A stretch of DNA of 64,000 nucleotides from Alphaproteobacteria bacterium LSUCC0719. Its GTDB lineage: Bacteria > Pseudomonadota > Alphaproteobacteria > Puniceispirillales > Puniceispirillaceae. Location: contig JBFPJN010000001.1 in the NCBI GenBank assembly GCA_040839025.1, forward strand, positions 434,001 through 498,000, given 5' to 3'. Positions 1 to 9,473 of the stretch are shown piece after piece (position 1 is the first letter of the stretch; the number at the start of each line of letters is the position of its first letter). The position numbers were made by a program, and so were the translations under genes. The notes under the pieces were generated by a model. It made no database searches, had not been told where the DNA came from, and saw nothing but the letters and a program-made list of their open reading frames with translations.

Positions 1-546
1 GGCTGAAGCCAGAACCGACACGATGATGGCGAACATAACCGACAGCCGAAAGCCGTAGATGATTCTGGCCAGTACATCGCGTGCCGTATCATCCGTGCCA
101 AGCCAGTGGTTCGCATCCGGCGGTGACGGGGCCGGACTGTCGAGGGTCGCAATTGTCGAGTGGTGATGGGGGATCAGCGGCCAGACAATCCACCCACGCT
201 CGATTTCTTGACCGCTGATACGTCCATCGGCGGCGTCTTCAATCAGCATTTCCGGGGTGTCCCAGCACGCATCCATGCCACCGGTAACGATCAGGCACTG
301 GACCTCGACGTCACCATATATGGCCTCGGTTCGAAGATCACCGCCAAAGCTGCGTTCGGAATAGAACTGGAAGATGGGCATGTAGTAGCCGTCCCGGTAT
401 TTCACCAGGATAGGCCGGTCATTGGCGATCAATTCAGCGAACAACGACACAACGAACAGCACGCCGAAGACAATCAACGAGACAAAGGCGCGGCGGTTGC
501 GTTTGAAATTCTGCCAGCGGCGATGGGTCAGGCTGATCTGGCTCAT
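1..546 (-). CDS. yejE: Microcin C/oligopeptide ABC transporter permease YejE (partial, 3' end off window)
   Basis: Second inner-membrane permease of a Yej-type peptide importer. Only the first 182 residues are inside the window; the gene continues past the left edge. My translation of the minus strand from the ATG at 546 begins [20 protein letters not shown], then a hydrophobic segment at about residues 22-40, a long periplasmic insert containing [17 protein letters not shown] near residues 148-164, and the start of a second membrane segment. A permease with one early membrane span, a large periplasmic loop and the 'LGTDxxGRDVL-like' motif is typical of YejE/DppC-type proteins. The start overlaps the yejB stop by 4 bp (ATGA), so the two are translationally coupled. 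The ATPase (yejF) would be expected to the left but is not visible. Confidence 0.88.
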   Translation of the reverse strand, partial: MSQISLTHRRWQNFKRNRRAFVSLIVFGVLFVVSLFAELIANDRPILVKYRDGYYMPIFQFYSERSFGGDLRTEAIYGDVEVQCLIVTGGMDACWDTPEMLIEDAADGRISGQEIERGWIVWPLIPHHHSTIATLDSPAPSPPDANHWLGTDDTARDVLARIIYGFRLSVMFAIIVSVLASA

Positions 547-1622
547 GACAGCCTCGATTCAAAATCGATCCGGGGATCGATCCATACATACATCAGATCC
601 GATATCAGTCCGATGACGAGGCCGATCAGGCTGAAGATGAACAGCGTTCCGAAAACAACGGGATAATCCCGCGCGACCGCTGCCTCGAATCCCATCCTGC
701 CAAGCCCATCAAGAGAGAAGATTGTTTCGATGATCAGTGAACTGCCAAAGAACACCGACACAAACACCGCCGGAAATCCGGCAATGACGATCAGCATCGC
801 GTTTCGGAACACATGACCATACAGGACACGACGCTCGGTCAGTCCCTTGGCGCGTGCCGTCAGCACATATTGCTTGCGGATTTCATCGAGGAAGGAGTTC
901 TTCGTCAACAATGTCAGCGTGGCAAAGGCGGAGATGGTCGAAGCGATGACCGGCAGCGCAATATGCCAGAAATAGTCCAGCACCTGCCGCCAGGCCGACA
1001 TGTCCGCGAAATCGGGCGAGACAAGGCCACGAAGGGGGAAAATCTTTACATATGATCCACCTGCGAACAGCACCAGCAGCAGAATGGCAAACAGAAACCC
1101 CGGGATGGCATAGCCGACGATGATCAGACTGGATGTCCAGCTGTCGAACCCGCTGCCGTCCCGAACGGCCTTGCGGATGCCAAGCGGGATCGAGATCAGA
1201 TAGGCAAGAAGTGTTGTCCACAGGCCAAGCGAAATCGACACCGGCATCTTTTCGACAATCAGGTCGGTAACGCTGATGGATCGAAAATAGCTCTCGCCGA
1301 AATCAAACCGCATATAGTCCCACAGCATCGACAGGAACCGTTCAAGAGGTGGTTTGTCGAAGCCGAACTGCCGCTCGAGGTCGGCCACGAAATCCTCTGG
1401 CAGCCCCTGTGCGCCAAGGTAGTCACCGCGGTCGCTGGCCTGTCTGATTTCACCGCCTCCACCGGCGATTCCGGCAAATACGTCGGTATCCTGTTCCAGC
1501 TGCGAGAGGATCTGTTCCACCGGGCCGCCCGGCACAAACTGCACCAGAACGAAATTGATCAGCATGATGCCGAACAATGTTGGCAGGATGAGAGCCAGTC
1601 GGCGCAGGATATAGGCAACCAT
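543..1622 (-). CDS. yejB: Microcin C/oligopeptide ABC transporter permease YejB
   Basis: First inner-membrane permease subunit of the Yej importer, 359 aa, full length for the family. The N-terminus ([20 protein letters not shown]) is the usual first span of DppB/OppB/YejB permeases. The insert with [19 protein letters not shown] after residue 80 is characteristic of YejB. The EAA-type loop near '[22 protein letters not shown]' (about residues 255-276) contacts the ATPase. Several membrane spans follow. It lies 25 bp downstream of yejA and overlaps yejE by 4 bp, so yejA-yejB-yejE is one operon. An AAGGA sits about 12 nt before the ATG. The substrate (short peptides, microcin C-like) is inferred from family membership. 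Confidence 0.93.
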   Translation of the reverse strand: MVAYILRRLALILPTLFGIMLINFVLVQFVPGGPVEQILSQLEQDTDVFAGIAGGGGEIRQASDRGDYLGAQGLPEDFVADLERQFGFDKPPLERFLSMLWDYMRFDFGESYFRSISVTDLIVEKMPVSISLGLWTTLLAYLISIPLGIRKAVRDGSGFDSWTSSLIIVGYAIPGFLFAILLLVLFAGGSYVKIFPLRGLVSPDFADMSAWRQVLDYFWHIALPVIASTISAFATLTLLTKNSFLDEIRKQYVLTARAKGLTERRVLYGHVFRNAMLIVIAGFPAVFVSVFFGSSLIIETIFSLDGLGRMGFEAAVARDYPVVFGTLFIFSLIGLVIGLISDLMYVWIDPRIDFESRLS

Positions 1623-1647
1623 GATGGCAATGCTTCCTTGACGATTG

Positions 1648-3513
1648 TCAGAAGGCGCCCGCGGCCTTCAGCCTGTCGTGAGCCTGCGTGTCGAACCACC
1701 AGAAATCAAGCGTTCCAAGGGCATAGGCCGGCAGGGTGTCAGGATAGCGATACATGTCATAATAGGCGACGGTATGAATGTTCCGGAACCACTGCGGAAC
1801 CCAGAATTTTTCCGCCCGCAAAACACGATCAAGCGCCCGCACGGCGTCATCCAGCTCCGCCCGCGTCGTTGCTGCCTTTACAGCTTCGATCAGCCTGTCC
1901 GCCGCCTCGCTTCCATATCCCGCGAGATTGAAAATCGAAAATGCAGCACTTTCCGATCCGAAATATTGCTCAAGTTCGGATCCGGGGGTCAGCTGGGTCC
2001 GGAAATTGCCGGTGACCATGTCGAAATCGAAATTCCGCTCACGTTCGGTCATCTGTGCGTTGTCGATGCGGGTGTGTACAGCGTCCACGCCAAGCGCGCG
2101 CAGATTCTCGACATAGGGGTTGATGACCCTGTCAAAGGCCTGGGAATCATTTAGGATTTCAACCTTCAGCGTCTCACCGTTCGCATTGCGGCGGATTCCG
2201 TCATCACCAACTGTCCATCCTGCCGCGTCCAGCAGTGCCGAAGCCCGGCGCAGATTGCGGCGGTCGAGCTGACGCTCGGATGATGTTGGTGCCAGCACCG
2301 CATCGCTGCCAAGCACGCCGTCCGGAAGTTTGTCAGCAAGGGGCTGAAGCAGGGCCAATTCCCCCTCGCCAGGCAGGCCGGTCGCCTTCAAATTGCTGTT
2401 TTCCCAAAAGGAATTGATCCGCGCATAGATGCCATAGAACAGCGTCTTGTTCGACCATTCGAAATTGAACATCAGAGCCATGGCCTCGCGCACACGAATG
2501 TCCTGGAACTTGTCGCGGCGCAGGTTGAAGATAAAGGACTGGCCACTGGCAAGCGTGCCGTCAGCTGGGGTGTCCTTTACCGCCCATCCCTTTTCGATGG
2601 CCGGAAAATCATAGCCTGTGGCCCAGATCTTTGACGACGCCTCGGTGCGGAAAGTATAGGTGCCCGCCTTGAAACCTTCGAAGGCGCTGTTGTAGTCGGC
2701 AAAATATTCGATCCTGATACGATCGAAATTATGGCGTCCCTGATTGATCGGCAAATCCTGTCCCCAGTAATCGGGATTGCGCCGGTAGATGATCTGCTGA
2801 CCAACATCCAGCGAGTCCAGCACATAGGGGCCGGATCCAAGACCGGGGGTCAGGGTGGAGTCCTCGAAATCGGTGCCGGTGGATTCGTACCACGCCTTTG
2901 AAAAGATCGGCAGTCCGCCGACCGTCAGTGGCAGGTCACGCGTTGGGATACCATCCTTGAAAATGAATTTCACCCGGTGCGGGGTCAGTATCTCCGCGCT
3001 CTCGATCTGTTTCTGAATCACCGCACGAAAAGAGGGCAGTCCCTTGTCACGAAGCGTTTCATAGGAAAAAACGACATCTTCGGCCGTCAGGGGCGAGCCG
3101 TCGGAAAAGCGCGCTTCTGGCCGCATATTGAAGATGACGTAGCTTCTGTCCTCTGGATATTCCAGGGATTCGGCGATCAGGCCATATACGGCGTCGGCCT
3201 CGTCGGCGGTATTTTCAAGCAGACTTTCAAAGAAGATCGAGGACAGTTGACCGGCACGCCCCTTGGTGGTGTAGGGGTGCATCGAGTCAAAGGAACCAAA
3301 GCCCCAGATCGAGATTTCGCCGCCCTTTGGCGCATCCGGGTTCACATAGTCCAGATGGGGGAAATCCGCACTGTATTTGAGTTCGCCAAAGGTTGAGATG
3401 CCGTGTGACTTGATTGTCTCGGCACCGGCGGCAGTGCTGATCAGGCTGGCAACAACTCCGGCCATGACCAGATCTCGGACACGTCCTGTCAGATGGTCAA
3501 ATGATGGCTTCAT
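1648..3513 (-). CDS. yejA: Periplasmic oligopeptide-binding protein YejA (family 5 solute-binding protein)
   Basis: Substrate-binding subunit of the Yej-type peptide importer, 621 aa. It starts with a signal peptide (about residues 1-31, ending around STAAGA) followed by '[28 protein letters not shown]' style sequence that is diagnostic of YejA, including 'DAPKGG' and '[13 protein letters not shown]'. The rest is a family 5 extracellular solute-binding fold with '[19 protein letters not shown]' (about 137-155). A strong Shine-Dalgarno (GGAG) sits 8-10 nt upstream of the ATG on the minus strand. It is the promoter-proximal gene of yejA-B-E. Known role: binds short peptides in the periplasm and hands them to YejBE. 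Confidence 0.94.
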   Translation of the reverse strand: MKPSFDHLTGRVRDLVMAGVVASLISTAAGAETIKSHGISTFGELKYSADFPHLDYVNPDAPKGGEISIWGFGSFDSMHPYTTKGRAGQLSSIFFESLLENTADEADAVYGLIAESLEYPEDRSYVIFNMRPEARFSDGSPLTAEDVVFSYETLRDKGLPSFRAVIQKQIESAEILTPHRVKFIFKDGIPTRDLPLTVGGLPIFSKAWYESTGTDFEDSTLTPGLGSGPYVLDSLDVGQQIIYRRNPDYWGQDLPINQGRHNFDRIRIEYFADYNSAFEGFKAGTYTFRTEASSKIWATGYDFPAIEKGWAVKDTPADGTLASGQSFIFNLRRDKFQDIRVREAMALMFNFEWSNKTLFYGIYARINSFWENSNLKATGLPGEGELALLQPLADKLPDGVLGSDAVLAPTSSERQLDRRNLRRASALLDAAGWTVGDDGIRRNANGETLKVEILNDSQAFDRVINPYVENLRALGVDAVHTRIDNAQMTERERNFDFDMVTGNFRTQLTPGSELEQYFGSESAAFSIFNLAGYGSEAADRLIEAVKAATTRAELDDAVRALDRVLRAEKFWVPQWFRNIHTVAYYDMYRYPDTLPAYALGTLDFWWFDTQAHDRLKAAGAF

Positions 3514-3847
3514 GTTGGAACTCCTTCATACCAGCTTTTCGGTCATGATGGTGGGCCGGCACGGGGGTGGACTGCCACCGGCTCACATCTGGATACGATA
3601 TAGTCTATACTGCCACCATAGTAGCGCCGAATGTCTGTCCGGACGATACCGTCATCTTGGGAAACTCTGCCAAAAGCCCCGCATTGCGATGATTGGTCAC
3701 AGCCTCGCAGTGTGTTACAGCTTTCCACTGCCAGCCGGTTGGTGAACTCTGTGTATGTGGGTTCTTCATGTTCGGAACATGTTTCGGCAGGGTGGCAAGC
3801 ACAACGACCCGATACACCGTCTGCGGTGCATGGAATGGAACGAAAGA
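3514..3847. promoter_or_regulatory. Divergent intergenic region between yejA and the CoxG-like gene
   Basis: This 334-bp stretch carries no credible gene; the short frames crossing it lack coding character. It must hold the promoters of yejA (leftward) and the CoxG-like gene (rightward). Visible elements are a 9-bp direct repeat ACTGCCACC at 3571-3579 and 3609-3617, and a palindrome TATAGTCTATA at 3599-3609 touching the second copy. These could be operator half-sites, but I cannot place a convincing -35/-10 pair. Confidence 0.4.
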
Positions 3848-4312
3848 ATGGAATTAGCTGACGAAATCATCATCCCGGCTTCGCGCGCGCAGGTTTATGA
3901 CGCGCTGAATGATGTCGATATCCTGAAAGCCTGCATTCCTGGTTGTGAAGAGCTTGAAAAGGAATCGGATACCGAACTGGTGGCAAAGGTCACCCTGAAA
4001 GTCGGACCCGTGAAGGCAAAATTCAGCGGCCGTGTGACCCTTGATCCAAGCCGGGCGCCCGATGCGTTCAGCCTGGCGGGAGAGGGGGATGGCGGCGTCG
4101 CCGGTTTTGCCAAGGGTGGAGCTGACGTAGAGCTTGTAGAGGATGGCGAGACCACAATCCTTCGCTATACTGCCAAGGCCGAGACTGGCGGCAAGATTGC
4201 GCAACTTGGGGGCAGGCTGATTACCAGTACGGCAAAAAAACTCTCGAAGAAGTTCTTTGAGAAGTTTGAGAAGATAATGAGTGGTGAGGAAGCGCTGGAA
4301 AACGCATCCTGA
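3848..4312 (+). CDS. CoxG-like SRPBCC family protein
   Basis: A 154-aa single-domain protein of the SRPBCC/Bet v1-like fold, CoxG (carbon monoxide dehydrogenase subunit G) family. The motif 'PASRAQVYDALNDVDILKACIPGCEELEK' (about 9-37) followed by 'VTLKVGPVKAKFSGRVTL' and 'AKAETGGKIAQLGGRLITSTAKKLSKKFFEKF' near the C-terminus is the standard CoxG pattern. CoxG proteins assist in maturing or anchoring molybdenum hydroxylases, but no coxMSL-like genes are in the window, so a CO-oxidation role is not supported here. Start chosen at MELADE, where family similarity begins; an ATG six codons earlier (3830) is also possible. The next gene, a PhnZ-like oxygenase, starts 182 bp downstream. Confidence 0.85.
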   Translation: MELADEIIIPASRAQVYDALNDVDILKACIPGCEELEKESDTELVAKVTLKVGPVKAKFSGRVTLDPSRAPDAFSLAGEGDGGVAGFAKGGADVELVEDGETTILRYTAKAETGGKIAQLGGRLITSTAKKLSKKFFEKFEKIMSGEEALENAS

Positions 4313-4324
4313 CCGCCAACAGAC

Positions 4325-4428
4325 GGCGCCCACCGTATATGCTCGATCGAGACTGTCGACCTTGTCGGCATTTTCAGTGGGGGGAGGCAACGCAGCGAAA
4401 GCTGCTGCCACGGGCTACGGTGGGCGCC
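4325..4428 (+). ncRNA. Candidate structured leader RNA upstream of the PhnZ-like gene
   Basis: A perfect 13-bp inverted repeat (GGCGCCCACCGTA at 4325-4337, TACGGTGGGCGCC at 4416-4428) would close a stem around about 78 nt. Inside I see a hairpin GCAGC-GAAA-GCTGC with a GNRA tetraloop (about 4392-4405) that extends through GGCA/TGCC, a hairpin with arms GTCGAC/GTCGGC (about 4355-4369), and a small CTC-GATC-GAG hairpin. Together these form a multibranch junction, as in riboswitches. No U-run follows the closing stem. I could not match it to a known riboswitch class; an ordinary attenuator or chance stem remains possible. Confidence 0.35.
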
Positions 4429-4434
4429 ACCCTG

Positions 4435-4479
4435 TTGGTCCGGATTACATTGGCCCGGATTACATTGGTCCAGATGACC
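4435..4479 (+). repeat. Three tandem 15-bp repeats before the PhnZ-like gene
   Basis: Units TTGGTCCGGATTACA (4435-4449), TTGGCCCGGATTACA (4450-4464) and the degenerate TTGGTCCAGATGACC (4465-4479). The array ends 2 nt before the GAGGGG Shine-Dalgarno of the next gene. The 15-bp period could be five codons, but the frame reading through it has no credible start and overlaps the CoxG-like gene. Confidence 0.8.
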
Positions 4480-4494
4480 TGAGGGGAAATTTTG

Positions 4495-5097
4495 ATGGCT
4501 GACGCGACGAGCGAACTCACACCATCCACGATCATTCCGTTTCTTGACGGTATTTTCACGCGCCGCGGCGCTGACGAATATCTGGGCGAGCCGGTGACCA
4601 TTGGCGAGCATATGCTGCAGGCGGCTCATTTCGCGCAGCGTGACGGCCATGAAGAACAGGTCATCGTGGCGGCTCTGCTACACGACATCGGCCATTTTAC
4701 CGGCGAGTTCATCGGCATGCCACTTCCCTCGGGGACGATGTTTCTGGAGGATCAGACCGACCGTCAGCATGAAAATGCCGGGGCCGCCGTGCTGGAGCAG
4801 TTCTTTCCCGATCTGGTCGTTGATTGCTGTCGCTATCATGTTGCCGCCAAGCGCTATCTGTGCGCGCGCGAGCCCGGCTATTTCGACAGGCTGTCGGAAG
4901 CGTCGGTACATTCCCTGAATCTTCAGGGTGGTCCGATGAATGATGAAGAGGCGGCAGCCTTCGAAGCGCATCCGAATTTTGACGCCATCATTGCAGTGCG
5001 TCGATATGATGAAGCCGGCAAGGAAGTCGGGATGGTGGTGCCGCCCTTTTCGACTTATCTTCCGATGCTTGAAAGAATGGTGGCCGGTCAGGCCTGA
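4495..5097 (+). CDS. PhnZ/TmpB-like HD-domain oxygenase (phosphonate C-P bond cleavage)
   Basis: A 200-aa HD-domain protein of the PhnZ/TmpB/myo-inositol-oxygenase-like mixed-valent diiron oxygenase family. The residues expected for the two irons are present: H39 (EHMLQAA), H63-D64 (LLHDIGH), H92 (QHENAG), H115 (YHVAAKRYL) and D172 (RRYDEAGK). Lys119 of the HVxAK motif and Tyr29/Glu32 near the N-terminus also match PhnZ substrate-contact positions. PhnZ cleaves 2-amino-1-hydroxyethylphosphonate to glycine and phosphate; TmpB acts on the trimethylated analogue. The exact substrate cannot be told. The usual 2-oxoglutarate-dependent partner (PhnY/TmpA) is not in the window. ATG 4495 follows GAGGGG with 8-nt spacing. 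The 3' end overlaps the convergent transaminase by 10 bp. Confidence 0.82.
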   Translation: MADATSELTPSTIIPFLDGIFTRRGADEYLGEPVTIGEHMLQAAHFAQRDGHEEQVIVAALLHDIGHFTGEFIGMPLPSGTMFLEDQTDRQHENAGAAVLEQFFPDLVVDCCRYHVAAKRYLCAREPGYFDRLSEASVHSLNLQGGPMNDEEAAAFEAHPNFDAIIAVRRYDEAGKEVGMVVPPFSTYLPMLERMVAGQA

Positions 5098-6014
5098 GCC
5101 TGGCCGCCATAACTGATTTCGGTCCGCATCTGCGGACGCTGCATCCAGTCCCAATAAGTGGCATGAAGCTCGGTGGTAACCGGTCCCGCCGCGCCATTGC
5201 CAAAGATGCGGTCATCGACCCGCGTCAGCGCGATCACACCGCCGCCCGAACTGGATATGAAAACTTCGTCGCAATCCATGAATTCGGCAAGCGGCAACGG
5301 CCTGACCTGCACGCCCAGCCCCCGCTCGGCAGCCATTTCCAGCACTGTACGGCGGCTGATTCCCTCGAGCATGCCGTGATCTGATGTGATCAGACTATCA
5401 CTCCTGACGGCAAAGACGTTGAACCCCGGTCCCTCGGTAATGTGCCTCGCATCGTCAAGCAGGATAACCGTCTCGAATCCGTTGTCCTTGGCCTCGAACA
5501 GACCAGTGGTGAAGTCGCCCCAGTGATAGTTCTTCACCCGTGGATCGATGCTGGTCTCGGGAATCCGCACAACATTCTTGGCGATCCATGCGGTGCGTTT
5601 TTCCGGCGGCAGGTCCGGCCGCATGATGTGGATATATGGAACACACCATGCATAGAAATGATTGCCACATTCGCGTGGGTCGCGTGTTCCGGGGATGAGA
5701 GGAATGCCGCGCGATGCCACCATCGCCACATAGGCGGCTCGCAACCCAGAGGCTGCGACCATATCGTGCAGCGCCGCGCGAATGTCCGTAGCTGTCATGC
5801 CGACATCCAGCCGCAGTGACGCCATGGACTGGCAAAACCTGCCGAGATAGTCGTCCAGCCTGAAAAAGCCACCATCCCAGACCGGAACCACATCATAGGT
5901 AATGTCGCTATGGATGACGCCCCAGTCATTGACCGGCAATCGTGCCGCAGACACCGGCATGATCTTGCCGTCCATCCAGGCCGCCCCTGTCGTCAGATCA
6001 TCGGATTCAGCCAT
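5088..6014 (-). CDS. Fold-type IV aminotransferase resembling (R)-selective amine transaminases
   Basis: PLP-dependent class IV aminotransferase, 308 aa. The catalytic lysine is K161 in 'DPRVKNYHWGDFTTGLFEA', and the phosphate-binding/Glu motif is 'HITEGPGFNVFAV' (about 191-203). The N-terminal segment 'VIHSDITYDVVPVWDGGFFRLDDYLGRF' (34-61) closely resembles the corresponding stretch of (R)-selective omega-transaminases (Arthrobacter/Aspergillus type), rather than the YxFG-type region of IlvE or D-alanine aminotransferase. It would transfer an amino group between a small amine or D-amino acid and a keto acid; the natural substrate is unknown. Start chosen at MAESDD (6014) because AGGGAG lies about 8 nt upstream; a 12-residue longer frame exists. 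It runs convergent to, and overlaps by 10 bp, the PhnZ-like gene. Confidence 0.85.
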   Translation of the reverse strand: MAESDDLTTGAAWMDGKIMPVSAARLPVNDWGVIHSDITYDVVPVWDGGFFRLDDYLGRFCQSMASLRLDVGMTATDIRAALHDMVAASGLRAAYVAMVASRGIPLIPGTRDPRECGNHFYAWCVPYIHIMRPDLPPEKRTAWIAKNVVRIPETSIDPRVKNYHWGDFTTGLFEAKDNGFETVILLDDARHITEGPGFNVFAVRSDSLITSDHGMLEGISRRTVLEMAAERGLGVQVRPLPLAEFMDCDEVFISSSGGGVIALTRVDDRIFGNGAAGPVTTELHATYWDWMQRPQMRTEISYGGQAQA

Positions 6015-6088
6015 TGCCTGTCTCCCTTGATGCGACCAGACAAGGGTCATGTCGGCGCGTGTTGTGGCTGATCATTGTTCCAACGACA

Positions 6089-7837
6089 TCATTTCTGGGG
6101 ATAGAGCGCGTCCAGCCTGTCGCCATACAGTTCGCGGACAATATGGCGCCGGACCTTGAGCGTCGCCGTCATCTGGCCGTTCTCGGTGGTGAAGGCCTCG
6201 TCCGCAATGATATATCTGCGAACCCGTTCAAGTTGTGACAGGCGGCTGTTGGCGCGATCGACAGCCTCGCCGATCATTGTGTGGAGAGCATCTGGCGAGG
6301 ACGCGATATTCCGCAGATCGTCCGACGGCACGATAACAGCCGACAGCCAGGGCCGTTTGTCGCCGTCGACCATCACCTGTTCAATTTCCGGTTCGATGGT
6401 CAGCAGTGCCTCGACGCGGCCGGGAGCAATATTCTCACCGCCGGAATTCACGATGATGTCCTTCTTGCGTCCGGTGATGGAAATATATCCATCAGCATCT
6501 ATCTCGCCGATATCGCCGGTATGAAGCCACCCGTCGCGGATGGCTGCTGTTGTCGCGGCTTCGTCGCGCCAGTAGCCCTTCATCAACAGGTCGCCGCGGA
6601 CCAGAATTTCACCATCATCGGCGATGCGAAGATCAACCCCCGCAACCACCGGACCAACCGTTTCAATCTTGATCCGTCCCGGTCGATTGGCCGAAATCAA
6701 TGGCGAGGCCTCGGTCTGGCCATATCCCTGCAGCAGGTTGATTCCAAGCGCCATGAAAAAACTGCCGATTTCCGGATTGAGCGCCGCCCCGCCTGAAATG
6801 AAATATTGCAGCTGGCCGCCGAGACGCGCGCGTACCTTGGTCCGGACAAGCCTGTCGACAACAAGGTTCAGAATGAATTCGTGTGGCAGCAGATGCCGCC
6901 CGGCAAGACGTTTGGTGCCAAGTCGCACTGCCGCCATGAACAATTTTTCCGAAAGGCCGCCCTTTGCCCGCACACCGCGCATGATCCGGTCATGAAGAAC
7001 TTCATAAAGTCGTGGCACCGCCGTCATCAATGTGGGTGAAACCTCAACCAGATTGTTGGCGATCTGGTCGGTGCTTTCGCAATACCAGACCTCGGCCCTG
7101 ATCTGGAAGGGCAGATGCAGGCCGGCTGTATGCTCATAGGAATGGGACAGGGGAAGCAGCGACAGAAAACGCTGATTTTCGACGACCCTGCCTTCGGCAA
7201 GAAGCTCTATTGCCGCCGTTATATTGGCCTGGATCGATCGGTGCGTCAGCATGACCCCTTTGGGGCGGCCGCCAGTGCCCGAGGTATAGATAAAACAGCA
7301 CACATCGTCTGGCGCATGGGCGCTGATACGTTCGTCTATATCCTCCAGCGGTGTCGCGCCGGCGAGGGCGGCGCCCCAATATTGCAATGCTGGTCGCAAA
7401 CCCTCGGGTGCGACGAAGGTGTCATCCATTACAATCAGGCTGTGAAGAGAGGGGACGCGATTGGCAGCAAGCGCGATCCGCGATGCCAGCATCCCACCTG
7501 ATGTGATCGCAACACAGGCACCTGAATGATCCATGATGTAATGGTGATCATCTTCGGTATTCGTCGTGTAGGCGGGAACAACAATGGCACCGATGGACAT
7601 CACAGCCAGATCGGCGATCGCCCATTCCGGCCTGTTCTCAGCCGAAACCAGAACCCGTTCGCCAGGTTCGACCCCACATTTCACCAGTACCGCGGCAAGC
7701 CGCCTGACATCATCGGCCACTGACCGCCAGCTGTGGCCAAGCCAGCTGCCATTGCGGTTTCGACATAATGGGTGCCTTCCGGCCAGCGTTCCTGTGTCAT
7801 GTGAATCAATTCCTGGGCGCGCTGCCCCTGTGATCAA
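6089..7837 (-). CDS. Long-chain acyl-CoA synthetase (AMP-binding; N-terminus possibly frameshifted)
   Basis: ATP-dependent fatty-acid CoA ligase of the FadD15/long-chain AMP-binding type, 582 aa as drawn. The AMP-binding signature is YTSGTGGRPKGVMLTH (about 189-204); 'YGQTEASPLIS' (A5-like) and 'GWLHTGDIGEIDADGYISITGRKKDIIVNSGGENI' follow. It activates fatty acids to acyl-AMP and then acyl-CoA. The N-terminus is doubtful: the open frame can only start at a TTG (7837) with no Shine-Dalgarno and reads rare-codon sequence up to about residue 30. Another frame has ATG at 7800 behind AGGA (10-nt spacing), reads MTQERWPEGTHYVETAMAAG, then stops. A small indel or deletion around 7740-7790 would explain both. 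The body of the gene looks intact. Confidence 0.85.
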   Translation of the reverse strand: MITGAARPGIDSHDTGTLAGRHPLCRNRNGSWLGHSWRSVADDVRRLAAVLVKCGVEPGERVLVSAENRPEWAIADLAVMSIGAIVVPAYTTNTEDDHHYIMDHSGACVAITSGGMLASRIALAANRVPSLHSLIVMDDTFVAPEGLRPALQYWGAALAGATPLEDIDERISAHAPDDVCCFIYTSGTGGRPKGVMLTHRSIQANITAAIELLAEGRVVENQRFLSLLPLSHSYEHTAGLHLPFQIRAEVWYCESTDQIANNLVEVSPTLMTAVPRLYEVLHDRIMRGVRAKGGLSEKLFMAAVRLGTKRLAGRHLLPHEFILNLVVDRLVRTKVRARLGGQLQYFISGGAALNPEIGSFFMALGINLLQGYGQTEASPLISANRPGRIKIETVGPVVAGVDLRIADDGEILVRGDLLMKGYWRDEAATTAAIRDGWLHTGDIGEIDADGYISITGRKKDIIVNSGGENIAPGRVEALLTIEPEIEQVMVDGDKRPWLSAVIVPSDDLRNIASSPDALHTMIGEAVDRANSRLSQLERVRRYIIADEAFTTENGQMTATLKVRRHIVRELYGDRLDALYPQK

Positions 7838-7977
7838 AAATCAAAGTCATAAAAGCTTAGTGAAAATCACTGTCGCTGCAATGGCTTTGCGTGATCCGGA
7901 TGCTGATAGAGGGCAGAGCTGTCGGGCGACGCCCGCCCGGCAGGCGGTCACATTTTGTGATGATTGGTGACGGTGAC

Positions 7978-9471
<1,494 letters not shown>

Positions 9472-9473
9472 GA

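Noticed and set aside
3848-4312. CO dehydrogenase locus
   Set aside because: Only a CoxG-like protein is present; no large, medium or small subunit genes are in the window, and CoxG homologues occur in other contexts.
4281-4502. Small plus-strand frame ending in GPDYI pentapeptide repeats
   Set aside because: Overlaps the CoxG-like gene end and the start of the PhnZ-like gene, has no ribosome-binding site, and the repeat is better explained as a DNA direct repeat.
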